DNA of 64,000 nucleotides from Xenorhabdus innexi (GCF_002632485.1 NZ_NIBU01000006.1:1-64000), one strand, 5' to 3'. Counted from the stretch's first letter, positions 9,835-19,226 are shown. Made by a program: numbers and translations. The notes: generated by a model from the sequence alone, not told the origin.

Positions 9835-10872
9835 GTGATGTTGGTACAGAAAAGACAGACACATTGCACAATATGGGCTGCCGTGTCGTTAGTACTGCTG
9901 GCTGGTTTATTGGCAGGTTGTGATAAACCAGTCAGCACATTACAGGAAAATACCATTGGTTATCCTAAAACGATGACTACTGCGTTAGGAACTGCGGTCA
10001 TTAACCAGCCGGTACAACGAGTTGTTGCGCTGGGAACCGGTACTGAAGATATTTTGTTAGATCTTGGTGTTATTCCTGTGGGGATTGAATCACACCGTTG
10101 GGGCGGCGATGCAGACGGATATTTGCCGTGGTTCAGGGAGGAGATAGAGCGTCGTGGCGCGGAATTGCCAGCTATTATCGAAATGTATCCAGAACTGGAT
10201 ATCGAGAAGATTATCAAATTAAAACCGGATCTGGTGCTGGCAACACAATCAGGTATTACACAGGAAAATTATGATCATCTTTCTCATTTTGTGCCTGTCA
10301 TTGCTTACCCCCATCAACCGTGGCAGACAACATCCCGGCAACAAATCGAGCTGGTGGCGAGTGCATTGGATAAAGTACCACAGGGTGAAAAACTGAGTGC
10401 TGAATTGGATACTATTCTGACTCAGGCAGGAGGTACGATCCCTGATATCACCCGCTATTCCTTTGCTTATATCAAAGCCGGTACAACCGGTAATACCTTA
10501 TCCATTTATGTCAAAAATGATCCTCGGGTGGATACCCTTGCACATCTGGGGCTGTCCTTATTACCGCTGGCTGATTCTATGACAGCACCTTTTGGTAGTT
10601 TCTCAGTCAATATTGGTCTGGAAAACGCAGATCTGCTTAACAACGCAGACATTCTGGTGACATGGTACAGCAATGAAAAAGAACGTCAGCAGACAGAAGA
10701 AAAACCCCTGTTTCAATCTATCCGGGCTGTCCGTCAGGGGGGGTATATTCCGCTGACCGATCAATCTATTGTGATGTCTATATCTTATGGTTCACCACTC
10801 AGCTTACGTTGGGGATTACCCAGATTTATGCCATTGTTGAAGCAGGAGATAGCAAAACATGAAGAACCCTAA
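9835..10872 (+). CDS. Iron-siderophore ABC transporter, substrate-binding lipoprotein
   Basis: A 345-residue periplasmic binding protein of the FecB/FhuD/BtuF class. A lipoprotein signal with lipobox LLAGC (Cys at about residue 29) suggests anchoring to the inner membrane, unusual for soluble FhuD but common in FecB-like proteins of other bacteria. The body shows the family start (QRVVALGTGTEDILLDLGVIPVG), a KLKPDLVLAT segment and conserved acidic positions. It receives the ferric siderophore from the receptor and hands it to the permease. The start is GTG 9835 or ATG 9838; AAGGTGAAGGGG lies just upstream. It overlaps the next gene by 14 bases. Confidence 0.9.
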   Translation: MMLVQKRQTHCTIWAAVSLVLLAGLLAGCDKPVSTLQENTIGYPKTMTTALGTAVINQPVQRVVALGTGTEDILLDLGVIPVGIESHRWGGDADGYLPWFREEIERRGAELPAIIEMYPELDIEKIIKLKPDLVLATQSGITQENYDHLSHFVPVIAYPHQPWQTTSRQQIELVASALDKVPQGEKLSAELDTILTQAGGTIPDITRYSFAYIKAGTTGNTLSIYVKNDPRVDTLAHLGLSLLPLADSMTAPFGSFSVNIGLENADLLNNADILVTWYSNEKERQQTEEKPLFQSIRAVRQGGYIPLTDQSIVMSISYGSPLSLRWGLPRFMPLLKQEIAKHEEP

Positions 10873-11869
10873 ACGGCGCACAATTCGCATATCGGGTTTG
10901 GTATTGATGGCCCTGCTGACCTGCCTTTGCATTGTGGGTAGCCTCAGTCTGGGGTCAAAACCACTACCGATGTCAGCAATCTGGCTGCATTACTGGCAGG
11001 GAGATCAGGGCAGTTATTATGATTTAGTCATCAATGCCCGTGAGCCACGTACTCTTATTGGCCTGATGGCGGGAGCTGCATTGGCTCTTGCCGGTGCAGT
11101 CACTCAGGGTTTGCTGCGTAATCCGCTGGGTGATCCCGGGTTATTGGGAATTAATGCGGGAGCGGCAACGACTGTGGTTTTTGTCTCTTTCATCCCTGCG
11201 CTGGAGGAACTTCCTCGTTTTTGGACTGCATTTATTGGTGCCGGTTTATCAACCTTATTGTTCTATTTTCTCAGTGGCGGTTCCCGCAATACTAATCCTG
11301 TCCGATTGGTTCTGACCGGTGCAGCTATCAACGCCTGTCTGTTTGCGGTGGTACAGGGAATAGTATTGATAAACGCACAGGTCATGGAAAGCTACCGGTT
11401 TTGGACGGTCGGTTCGTTGAGTGTGATGTCGCTGCATGAGGCCAGTTTATTGCTACCTTATCTGCTGGCGGCTGTTGTGTTGACGCTTTCACTGAGTGCT
11501 TCATTAAATGTCATGGTTTTTGGGGAGGGAATTGCGGGCGCTCTTGGTGCTAACGTTGCCCGTACCCGCATTCTGTCATTATTAAGTGCCATAATGCTGG
11601 CTGCCGGAGCGACAGCAATGGCTGGTCCAATTGCTTTTATTGGTCTGGCGGCACCCCATCTGATGCGGGCATTGGTGGGCAGTGATTTTCGCTGGCTGCT
11701 GCCTTACTGCCTGTTTGCTGGTCCTTGTCTGTTATTGATATCGGATATTGTGGGGCGTTTACTTATAGCGCCGGAAGAGATCATGGTCGGCATAATTACA
11801 GCCTGCATTGGTGCTCCGTTGCTTTATCTGGTCGCTAAAAACCGGACACAACAAATAATGGTGGAATAG
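10859..11869 (+). CDS. FecCD-family iron-siderophore ABC permease, first subunit
   Basis: A 336-residue inner-membrane permease with about ten hydrophobic segments. Family marks are REPRTLIGLMAGAALALAGA and LLRNPLGDPGLLGINAGA near residues 60-100, GALGANVARTR in the ATPase-contact loop, and GPIAFIGLAAPHLMR near residue 260. It forms a heterodimeric channel with the following gene product. Translation is probably coupled: the ATG lies inside the end of the binding-protein gene. Confidence 0.93.
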   Translation: MKNPKRRTIRISGLVLMALLTCLCIVGSLSLGSKPLPMSAIWLHYWQGDQGSYYDLVINAREPRTLIGLMAGAALALAGAVTQGLLRNPLGDPGLLGINAGAATTVVFVSFIPALEELPRFWTAFIGAGLSTLLFYFLSGGSRNTNPVRLVLTGAAINACLFAVVQGIVLINAQVMESYRFWTVGSLSVMSLHEASLLLPYLLAAVVLTLSLSASLNVMVFGEGIAGALGANVARTRILSLLSAIMLAAGATAMAGPIAFIGLAAPHLMRALVGSDFRWLLPYCLFAGPCLLLISDIVGRLLIAPEEIMVGIITACIGAPLLYLVAKNRTQQIMVE

Positions 11870-11872
11870 AGT

Positions 11873-12925
11873 ATGACTCAGATTGATTCACCGAAACCGA
11901 GCAGCCAGCCTTGTGTCAGAACCTTCTCATTGGGAAGAGCGGTTTTTATTACCCCATCATGGCATACGAGTAAAGTAATAATGCTGATTTTGCTGCTGCT
12001 GGTGGCGCTTTTCTATCTGACTTTATCATTAGGCAGGGAAGGAATGGATAACCCTTTTCTGATGACAGAAAATCCTTATCAGGAATTTATTTTATTACAA
12101 ATCCGCTTGCCCAGAGCGTTATTAGCAATCGGAGCAGGTATGGCGCTGGCACTGTCGGGAACACTTTTTCAACTGACTACCCGCAATACACTCGGCAGCC
12201 CGGATATCATCGGTATTAATGCAGGTGCTGCGCTGGGCATTATGGTTGTGTTACTTATCTGGCCTGATGTACTGCCAATCTCTTTAGGGGCACTGTCAGG
12301 TGCCGGAATTGCGGTACTGCTGGTTTACCTCGGTAATGGTGCAGGGCTGGGCAGAATGCAGACAGGGAAAATAGTGATATCCGGTGTGGCAATTGCGGCA
12401 TTCTGTATGGCAATAGTTGATTTTGCCGTTTCCAATATTCGTGTTGAACAGGCTCAGCAAATCCGTGCATTACTGAGTGGCAGCCTTGCCAGCAGAGGAT
12501 GGCAGGATGTGGCAATTATCAGTGGTTTAGTTCTTTTCACTCCGATTTTATTCTGGCTGGGCAGGCAGTTACGTTATACCCATTTTGGCGATGATATTGC
12601 CAATACATTGGGTGTACCCGCCCGCCTTATTCAGATTATCAGCATATTGCTGGCTGTTATTTTCGCAGCAATGTCAGTGCTAGTTGTCGGCCCTATTTCT
12701 TTTATCGCGTTATCGGCACCCCAAATTGCCCGCCGGTTAGTACAGGCCAAAGGTGCGGCATTATTTTGCTCTGCGTTGGTTGGCGCTTTGCTGATGCTAT
12801 TGTCTGATTTTATTACCCTAATTTTACCGACCCCGGCGCGTTTACCTGTCGGTTTGGTTACTGCGGTGATTGGGGGAATTTATTTGATGTATCTATTGTA
12901 TGCAGAATTAAGGAGAACACGATAA
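11873..12925 (+). CDS. FecCD-family iron-siderophore ABC permease, second subunit
   Basis: A 350-residue paralogue of the preceding permease, with a longer N-terminal cytoplasmic tail (about 35 residues) before the first membrane segment. Family motifs: RLPRALLAIGAGMALALSGT, TRNTLGSPDIIGINAGAA, the ATPase-contact loop TLGVPARLI and GPISFIALSAPQIARRLV. It starts 3 bases after the previous gene and its stop overlaps the ATPase start by one base (TAATG). It pairs with the first permease for ferric-siderophore import. Confidence 0.93.
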   Translation: MTQIDSPKPSSQPCVRTFSLGRAVFITPSWHTSKVIMLILLLLVALFYLTLSLGREGMDNPFLMTENPYQEFILLQIRLPRALLAIGAGMALALSGTLFQLTTRNTLGSPDIIGINAGAALGIMVVLLIWPDVLPISLGALSGAGIAVLLVYLGNGAGLGRMQTGKIVISGVAIAAFCMAIVDFAVSNIRVEQAQQIRALLSGSLASRGWQDVAIISGLVLFTPILFWLGRQLRYTHFGDDIANTLGVPARLIQIISILLAVIFAAMSVLVVGPISFIALSAPQIARRLVQAKGAALFCSALVGALLMLLSDFITLILPTPARLPVGLVTAVIGGIYLMYLLYAELRRTR

Positions 12926-13752
12926 TGCCATCGGATGTAAGTTTCCCAGAGAAGGTTTCGCGGCTTAAAGCCCGTGATCTTTCACTGGCATACGGTAAAA
13001 AGACGATTATTAATGGTATTAATCTTGCAATCCACGATAACGAATTTAGCGTCATTATTGGCCCCAATGGGTGTGGAAAATCGACTTTGCTGCGGGCGGT
13101 CAGCCGAAGTATGCAGCCACAGCATGGTGAAGTTCAGCTTGATGGAATAAATATCCATCGCTATAAGCCAAAAGCGGTTGCACGTGAAGTGTCACTGTTA
13201 ACACAGGGGGCGGTTGTGACTGAGGCGTTGACTATTTATGACCTCGTTTCGCGCGGTCGTTACGCTTATCAGACTTTCCTGCGGCAATGGTCAGAAACAG
13301 ATGAACGTGTCGTCAAAGAAGCCTTACAGGCTGTAGACTTATGGGATATGTCGGAAAAATTAGTCAGCGAACTTTCAGGCGGCCAGCGTCAACGCGCATG
13401 GTTTGCCATGACACTGGCACAGCAAACGCCGATTATCCTGTTGGATGAACCGACGACTTATCTGGATATTTCTCATCAGGTTGAAATACTGAATTTATGC
13501 CAATGCCTGCATCAGCAGGGAAAGACATTAGTACTGGTTTTACACGATATTAATTTGGCACTACGCTATGCCACGCGATTGATCATGATGAAGAATGGTT
13601 ACATTTATGCGGAAGGGAAACCTGAAGAAATTATCACCGAGCAGAGTATTGCAGAAGTATTTGGTCTGGCCTGCCGTATTATCCGTGATCCTGAATCGAG
13701 TAAACCGTTAATTATTCCAAGATATAATGGGAAGGTGCAGAGTGAAGAATAA
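12925..13752 (+). CDS. Iron-siderophore ABC transporter ATP-binding protein
   Basis: A 275-residue ATPase of the FepC/FhuC class that powers the two permeases. All motifs are intact: Walker A GPNGCGKST, Q-loop LLTQGAV, signature LSGGQRQRAW, Walker B IILLDEPTT and the switch histidine in LVLHDINLA. The start shares a base with the previous stop, and its 3' end overlaps the next gene. Confidence 0.96.
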   Translation: MPSDVSFPEKVSRLKARDLSLAYGKKTIINGINLAIHDNEFSVIIGPNGCGKSTLLRAVSRSMQPQHGEVQLDGINIHRYKPKAVAREVSLLTQGAVVTEALTIYDLVSRGRYAYQTFLRQWSETDERVVKEALQAVDLWDMSEKLVSELSGGQRQRAWFAMTLAQQTPIILLDEPTTYLDISHQVEILNLCQCLHQQGKTLVLVLHDINLALRYATRLIMMKNGYIYAEGKPEEIITEQSIAEVFGLACRIIRDPESSKPLIIPRYNGKVQSEE

Positions 13753-14503
13753 CCAAAACACTACCCAGATAACGTCAGAAATAGATGCTAATAATATTGT
13801 TGATTTATTCGATAGTGCATTCAGCCATTTTAATTCATCAATGAAAGTGAATGCAGAAAATATTCCAGAAAATAGCATGGTATTTTACCAATGGTCAAAT
13901 GAAAAAGAATTTTTGCTATTAATGCAGCGTTACCAAAATGAGTACTATGCGAATAGTGATCAGAAACCAAATAATAAAGGGCTTTATTCTTTATGGGCAC
14001 AGTGGTATTTTGGTTTAGTTGTTCCTCCTATGATGTTAATATTGCTGGAATACCCACTGGCCGTAGATGCTGACTATAATCTTTTTCAGGTTGAATTTCA
14101 TGAAAGTGGCAGGCCGAATACGGTTTATTATCAATTAACCTGGATGAATGAGCCAATGTCGTTGCTGGAGCGTTATTATTCTTTATTGGATCGCCATATT
14201 ATTCCTGTCTGTAGAAAAATAGAATCCTATCAGGGCATTAATGGTCGTTTATTATGGAATAATATTGGTTATGTGATGTATTGGTATTTAAGTAATTTCC
14301 GGGAAAGAATAAGTACTGAACAATATGATATTTTGATAAAACATCTCTTCTTTGAACCGAAATTACCGGATGGCAGAGATAACCCCTTATATCGTACAGT
14401 GATATTACGAAATAGTGTTATACAGCGTCGTTGTTGTTGCCAAAGGAATAAATTGCCGGGGGTGGGGAATTGTCATGATTGCCCACTTGAATCGACGGCA
14501 TAG
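13742..14503 (+). CDS. FhuF-like ferric-siderophore reductase, [2Fe-2S] C terminus
   Basis: A 253-residue protein of the FhuF/ferric iron reductase family. The diagnostic part is the C terminus, where CC-x10-C-x2-C (CCQRNKLPGVGNCHDC) would hold the [2Fe-2S] cluster used to reduce iron in the imported chelate and release it in the cytoplasm. The N-terminal half is family-typical but weakly conserved. I choose GTG 13742 because GGAAGG lies 7 bases before it; an ATG at 13727 in the same frame would deepen the overlap with the ATPase gene. The position at the end of an uptake operon fits the role. Confidence 0.85.
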   Translation: MKNNQNTTQITSEIDANNIVDLFDSAFSHFNSSMKVNAENIPENSMVFYQWSNEKEFLLLMQRYQNEYYANSDQKPNNKGLYSLWAQWYFGLVVPPMMLILLEYPLAVDADYNLFQVEFHESGRPNTVYYQLTWMNEPMSLLERYYSLLDRHIIPVCRKIESYQGINGRLLWNNIGYVMYWYLSNFRERISTEQYDILIKHLFFEPKLPDGRDNPLYRTVILRNSVIQRRCCCQRNKLPGVGNCHDCPLESTA

Positions 14504-14542
14504 ATAATATGTATGTTAACGCGAAATTGAGAGGGATTTATT

Positions 14543-15190
14543 ATGCAGAAAATTGAGCTACGAGAAAAACGGATTGAACAGAATCAATTTAGAGGTCAGG
14601 TGATTAAAAATACTCACTTCTTTAATTGTGATTTCTCACATGCTGATTTAACCGATACCCAATTCATTGATTGCGTATTTTATGAACCAAAAAATCAGCT
14701 GAGTTGTCATTTTAAACATGCGATTCTGAAAGATACCAGTTTTAAAAATTGTGATTTATCGATGGTGGATTTCAGATATTCCGATGCCCTTGGTATAGAA
14801 ATTTGTGGATGCCGGTTGCAGGGTGCCGATTTTCGTGGTGTGAGTTTTATGAATATGATGAGTCCCACAGTGAGTTTTTGTTCAGCTTATATCACCAAAA
14901 GTAATTTAAGTTATGCCAACTTTTCTGATGTTGTCCTCGAAAAATGCGAATTATGGGAAAACCGGTGGCATGGTACTCAGATTTTAGGGGCGACATTCAG
15001 TGGCTCAGATCTGTCTGGTGGAGAATTTACCGCTTTTGATTGGTGCGCCGCAAACTTTACGCACTGTGATTTGACTAATTCTGTTTTGGGTGAAATTGAT
15101 ATACGGCGGGTTGATTTTCAGGGTGTTAAATTAGAAGTATCTCAGGTTTCAGAAATCATGGAACAGTTCGGTATTGTGATTATTGGTTAG
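14543..15190 (+). CDS. qnr: Qnr-type pentapeptide-repeat protein (DNA gyrase protection)
   Basis: A 215-residue right-handed quadrilateral beta-helix built of A/C-[DN]-L/F-x-x repeats, the length of plasmid QnrB (214). Large blocks are almost identical to QnrB as I recall it: CDLSMVDFR, QGADFRG, SYANFSDVVLEKCELWENRW, LGATFSGSDLSGGEF and AANFTHCDLTNS. The two gyrase-contact loops are present but diverged (loop A around FYEPKNQLSC, loop B around MMSPTVSFC). Proteins of this group bind gyrase and topoisomerase IV and lower quinolone susceptibility. No LexA box, which controls qnrB, is evident upstream; GAGAGGG gives a good ribosome-binding site 8 bases before ATG. It lies 39 bases after the FhuF-like gene and may share its iron-regulated transcript. 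Confidence 0.9.
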   Translation: MQKIELREKRIEQNQFRGQVIKNTHFFNCDFSHADLTDTQFIDCVFYEPKNQLSCHFKHAILKDTSFKNCDLSMVDFRYSDALGIEICGCRLQGADFRGVSFMNMMSPTVSFCSAYITKSNLSYANFSDVVLEKCELWENRWHGTQILGATFSGSDLSGGEFTAFDWCAANFTHCDLTNSVLGEIDIRRVDFQGVKLEVSQVSEIMEQFGIVIIG

Positions 15191-15212
15191 CAACAGGGCG
15201 CATGTCAGGCCG

Positions 15213-16109
15213 TCAGGGGCGGCAGTACATGCGGAACAGCTTGGCTAAATGTTCTCCGGCAGGGGTTAACTTTTTGTCTTTGCGATGGATCAGGCAAAAC
15301 GTAGCCAATGGAAGTTGTTCTTTAAGATCTAAGGCGACAAATTGCTGATGAAACAGTGCATCATCTGCTAAATCTACAGCGACAATAGTCACAAAATCAC
15401 TTTTGGCAACTAAGCTCATACAGGACATCAATGTTTCACATGTAACGCTAAAAACAGGGGGGAGTGCCATTAATGAAAGCATTTCAAATAACCGACGATA
15501 ATAAGTACCTTTGGGGGTTGGCATAGTCCAGTCGCAATCAGATAGCTCTTCCAGAGAAGTCGCGTGCTCTTTGGGATGCCCTTTACGCACGATCACCTTG
15601 TACTCTTTTTCCGTCAGTTTCTCTGAGCTGAGGTCTGAATCTGCGCTGTCTGGGTAATAGGTATTGACAGAAAAATCCAGTTCACCCTGCCTGAGCTGAG
15701 GTAACATCGCCAGTAACTGCCCTTCAACAATGCGGAGTTTTACCGTGGGATACTCACGATGAAATTGTGCAATAATCTTTGGCATAATCGTACGGACGAG
15801 ACAGCCAGCAATACCAATATTGACGACACCGCCGAGTAAGCCAATACGCTGCTGAATATCTTCCTGAGCAACTCTCAGCTCCTCAAGTATCAAACTGGCT
15901 CGTGATAAAAAACTTTGTCCACATTCCGTTAAATGAATTCCCTGATTGCTGCGGATAAATAATTTCGCCCCCAGTGAATCCTCTAATTCACGAATCGATT
16001 TTGTTAAAGCAGGCTGAGAAAGTGACAGAGTCCGGCTTGCTGATCGAATACTGCCATAGCGGCTAATTTCAACAAAAGCACGTATCTGGTGGAGTTTTAT
16101 AGACATCAC
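15213..16109 (-). CDS. abgR: LysR-family regulator, AbgR-like
   Basis: A 298-residue LysR-type regulator with an N-terminal winged helix-turn-helix (IRAFVEISRYGSIRSASRTLSLSQPALTKSIRELEDSLGA is the region; key part SLSQPALTKS) and a C-terminal effector domain. It is transcribed divergently from the abgA-like gene, the usual arrangement for a regulator of the abg operon, and resembles E. coli AbgR. The effector is not readable. It converges on the qnr gene with a 22-bp gap. Confidence 0.85.
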   Translation of the reverse strand: MMSIKLHQIRAFVEISRYGSIRSASRTLSLSQPALTKSIRELEDSLGAKLFIRSNQGIHLTECGQSFLSRASLILEELRVAQEDIQQRIGLLGGVVNIGIAGCLVRTIMPKIIAQFHREYPTVKLRIVEGQLLAMLPQLRQGELDFSVNTYYPDSADSDLSSEKLTEKEYKVIVRKGHPKEHATSLEELSDCDWTMPTPKGTYYRRLFEMLSLMALPPVFSVTCETLMSCMSLVAKSDFVTIVAVDLADDALFHQQFVALDLKEQLPLATFCLIHRKDKKLTPAGEHLAKLFRMYCRP

Positions 16110-16125
16110 TATTTTCTCTTTCGCG

Positions 16126-16140
16126 ATAACAATCAGTTAT
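16126..16140. promoter_or_regulatory. Candidate LysR-type operator between abgR and abgA
   Basis: ATAAC-AATCA-GTTAT is a perfect 5-bp inverted repeat that contains the T-N11-A signature of LysR-type binding sites. It lies 17 bases before abgR and about 80 before abgA in the divergent promoter region, so it could serve both autoregulation and activation. Confidence 0.55.
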
Positions 16141-16218
16141 ATAGATAAAGTTAATTGTATCTGAATTAAGCAATATTTCTTGTCTACATTTAAAAAATGA
16201 CCACTTATGTGAGAGATA

Positions 16219-17550
16219 ATGAATATGCAGCCTTTATTAAATGAATCTATCCAGCAAATTACCGGGCAATTACAGAACTGGCGTCGTGATTTTCACCATT
16301 TCGCTGAATCAGGCTGGTTTGAGTTCAGAACCGCAACCATTGTCGCCGATGAGCTTCATCGGTTGGGTTATAGCCTGAAAATGGGAAAAGAGGTGATTAA
16401 AGCAGAAGCGAGAATGGGGTTGCCTTCTGTACAGGCATTACAGGAGCAGGAACAGCGGGCGATTAAGCAGGGGGCGCTGGTGCAATGGTTACCACATTTT
16501 TCTGGTGGTTTTACCGGTATTGTTGCCACGCTGGATACCGGTAAGGCCGGGCCGACACTGGCATTCCGGGTTGATATGGATGCACTTGATCTGGATGAGG
16601 ATCAGAGCCATGTTCACCGTCCTTATACTGAAGACTTTTCTTCCTGTAATGCAAAGATGATGCATGCCTGTGGACATGATGGTCACACGGCTATCGGGTT
16701 GGGACTCGCACGGATATTGAAGCAGTATGAGGATCAGCTCACAGGAAAAATCAAACTGATATTCCAGCCCGCAGAAGAAGGAACAAGAGGGGCAAAATCA
16801 ATGGTTGAGGCCGGAGTTGTCGATGATGTTGATTTCTTTATTGCCATTCATATTGGCCTCGGCATACCAATGGGAGAGTTAGTCTGCGGTAATGGGAGTT
16901 TTCTGGCGACGACCAAAATAGATGTGATTTATCGTGGTGTTGCGTCCCATGCGGGCGGAAAGCCGGAAGAAGGCAAGAATGCGTTGTTGGCTGCTGCTCA
17001 GGCTGCTTTAGGGCTGAATGCAATGCCCCGCCATAGTAAGGGTATTTCGCGTATAAATGTTGGTGTATTACAGGCTGGCTCCGGTCGTAATGTTATTCCT
17101 GATCATGCATTAATGAAAGTGGAAACCCGTGGTGAAACTAATGAAATCAACGAGTTTATCTACGATAAGGCTCTCAGTATTATCGAAGGAGCGGCAACAA
17201 TGCAGGATGTTGAGTATGAAATACAGCTCATGGGGGCAGCACAAAGCAGTAAACCCAGTCCGGCATGGGTCGATTTTATTTATCAGCAGGTGCAACAACA
17301 TGTTCCAGAGCTTTCATCTGTTGTCAAAAGCGGCGAACAGGCTATGGGTTCAGAAGATGCCACTTATTTTATGGAGCGGGTTAAGGCAAACGGAGGTCAG
17401 GCTTCTTACCTTGTTTTCGGTACTGAACTTAGTGCAGGCCATCATCATGGGCAGTTTGATTTTAATGAAGATGTACTGGCAATTGCCGTGAAAACACTGG
17501 CAACGCTCACCATCCACCTACCTGATTTTAACACTCAGTTTAACCAGTAA
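16219..17550 (+). CDS. abgA: p-Aminobenzoyl-glutamate hydrolase subunit A-like M20 peptidase
   Basis: A 443-residue M20-family metal-dependent amidohydrolase. It matches E. coli AbgA from end to end as I recall it: WRRDFHHFAESGWFEFRTAT, FTGIVATLDTG, AFRVDMDALDL, MHACGHDGHTA (metal ligands), FQPAEEGTRGA and the dimerisation lid around SHAGGKPEEGKNAL. AbgA with AbgB releases p-aminobenzoate and glutamate from the folate breakdown product. AbgB is missing here; the next gene is the transporter, so this subunit must work alone, with a partner elsewhere, or on another amide. Confidence 0.9.
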   Translation: MNMQPLLNESIQQITGQLQNWRRDFHHFAESGWFEFRTATIVADELHRLGYSLKMGKEVIKAEARMGLPSVQALQEQEQRAIKQGALVQWLPHFSGGFTGIVATLDTGKAGPTLAFRVDMDALDLDEDQSHVHRPYTEDFSSCNAKMMHACGHDGHTAIGLGLARILKQYEDQLTGKIKLIFQPAEEGTRGAKSMVEAGVVDDVDFFIAIHIGLGIPMGELVCGNGSFLATTKIDVIYRGVASHAGGKPEEGKNALLAAAQAALGLNAMPRHSKGISRINVGVLQAGSGRNVIPDHALMKVETRGETNEINEFIYDKALSIIEGAATMQDVEYEIQLMGAAQSSKPSPAWVDFIYQQVQQHVPELSSVVKSGEQAMGSEDATYFMERVKANGGQASYLVFGTELSAGHHHGQFDFNEDVLAIAVKTLATLTIHLPDFNTQFNQ

Positions 17551-17651
17551 TTCAGTTTATCAATAATGCACCGGTTTGCCTGTTCAGGGTAAGCCGGTAT
17601 CCGGCATAACATCACATAAATGAAAGTATCAGTAAATGCAGAGGAAAAACG

Positions 17652-19178
17652 ATGAATCAGACCTCTATATCTGTACCTAAGAGCCCCGGATATATTTTGG
17701 GATGGATCGAAAAAGTCGGTAATAAAATTCCGAATCCTTTTGTTTTATTTATCTATCTGATTGCTGTGTTAATGATTGCGACTGCTGTTTTATCTTGGTT
17801 TGATTTGGCGGTAAAAAACCCGATAGACGGAGAGCTGGTCAGGGTTAAAAATTTACTCAGTGCTGAGGGAATACAGTGGATTCTGCCTAACATTGTAAAA
17901 AATTTTAGTAGTTTTACACCACTCGGCGCAATTCTGGCATTGGTTATCGGAGCCGGGCTGGCTGAAAAAGTCGGTTTGTTGAAGGCTCTGATGTATAAAA
18001 TGGCGTCGGGTATAAATAAACGTTATGCCAGTTATATGGTGTTGTTTATCGCTTTTTTCAGCCATATTTCGTCGGATGCGGCACTTGTTGTGATGCCTCC
18101 GTTGGGCGCACTGATGTTTATCGCGGTTGGACGACATCCTGTTGCAGGCTTATTGGCTGCGATTGCCGGTGTAGCGTCAGGGTTCACAGCAAACCTCCTG
18201 ATTGTGACTACTGATGTTCTGCTGTCCGGTATCAGCACGGAAGCGGCTAAAATGTTTGATCCTGATCTGCATGTCAGCGTTATTGATAATTGGTATTTTA
18301 TGGCAATCTCTGTGATTGTACTGACGATTGCCGGAGCCATTCTGACGGACAAGTTTATTGAACCACGTTTACCTGTTTGGGAAGGAAATGCCGAGGAAAA
18401 ATTAGAAGAACTCACACCACAACAAAATCGTGGGCTGTTAGTGACCGGGTTGTCTGCATTGATTTTCATCGGTATTATTGGCTTGCTGGTGGTGCCTGAA
18501 AATGCGTTGCTGCGTGATCCTCAGACGGGTTCAGTCATTCCGTCTCCTTTTATCAAAGGAATTGTTCCGCTGATTATTCTGTTTTTCTTTGTGGTTTCGA
18601 TTACCTATGGCGTTTCTACCAAACGAATAAAAACACCTAATGATATTCCTGACCTGCTCGTTGATCCGATGAAAAGCATGGCGGGTTTCATTGTAATGGT
18701 GTTCCCTCTGGCTCAGTTTGTTGCTTTCTTTAACTGGAGCCATATGGGTAAATTTATGGCAATCGGGATTACGGGCCTACTGGAAACGTTAGGAATGACA
18801 GGCGCTCCTGCTTTTATCGGACTGATGTTTTTATCTTCCTTTCTTTGCATGTTTATTGCGAGTGGCTCGGCCATCTGGTCGATTCTTGCCCCTATCTTTG
18901 TACCGATGTTTGTTTTACTTGGCTTTCATCCCGCTTTTGCACAGATCATCTTTCGTATTTCTGATTCTGCTGTATTGCCTTTGGCACCGATGTCACCTTT
19001 TCTGCCGCTTTTTTTAGGATTTCTCCAGCGTTACTATAAAAATGCCCGGTTAGGCACTTATTATACGTTGGTACTGCCTTATCCTCTGGTGTTTTTTGCA
19101 GTCTGGATGCTGTTGCTTATCGGGTGGTATTTTGCCGGATTGCCCATCGGGCCGGGTGTCTATCCAACATTGCATTAG
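17652..19178 (+). CDS. abgT: AbgT-family p-aminobenzoyl-glutamate transporter
   Basis: A 508-residue inner-membrane protein with about 9-12 hydrophobic segments and the AbgT family's features: an N-terminal WIEKVGNKIPNPFVLFI, SSDAALVVMPPLGALMF, and the C-terminal hairpin region FRISDSAVLPLAPMSPFLPL. The length is that of E. coli AbgT (508). Members import p-aminobenzoyl-glutamate; some relatives (MtrF, YdaH) export sulfonamides. It follows abgA by 101 bases with GAGGAAA before the ATG. Confidence 0.93.
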   Translation: MNQTSISVPKSPGYILGWIEKVGNKIPNPFVLFIYLIAVLMIATAVLSWFDLAVKNPIDGELVRVKNLLSAEGIQWILPNIVKNFSSFTPLGAILALVIGAGLAEKVGLLKALMYKMASGINKRYASYMVLFIAFFSHISSDAALVVMPPLGALMFIAVGRHPVAGLLAAIAGVASGFTANLLIVTTDVLLSGISTEAAKMFDPDLHVSVIDNWYFMAISVIVLTIAGAILTDKFIEPRLPVWEGNAEEKLEELTPQQNRGLLVTGLSALIFIGIIGLLVVPENALLRDPQTGSVIPSPFIKGIVPLIILFFFVVSITYGVSTKRIKTPNDIPDLLVDPMKSMAGFIVMVFPLAQFVAFFNWSHMGKFMAIGITGLLETLGMTGAPAFIGLMFLSSFLCMFIASGSAIWSILAPIFVPMFVLLGFHPAFAQIIFRISDSAVLPLAPMSPFLPLFLGFLQRYYKNARLGTYYTLVLPYPLVFFAVWMLLLIGWYFAGLPIGPGVYPTLH

Positions 19179-19226
19179 CTGTTATACACTTTCCATAGTA
19201 GTGAAAATTACTTTCTAATGATGAAT

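Noticed and set aside
14504-14542. LexA box in front of the qnr gene, as in qnrB
   Set aside because: No CTG-N10-CAG pattern is present in the short gap.
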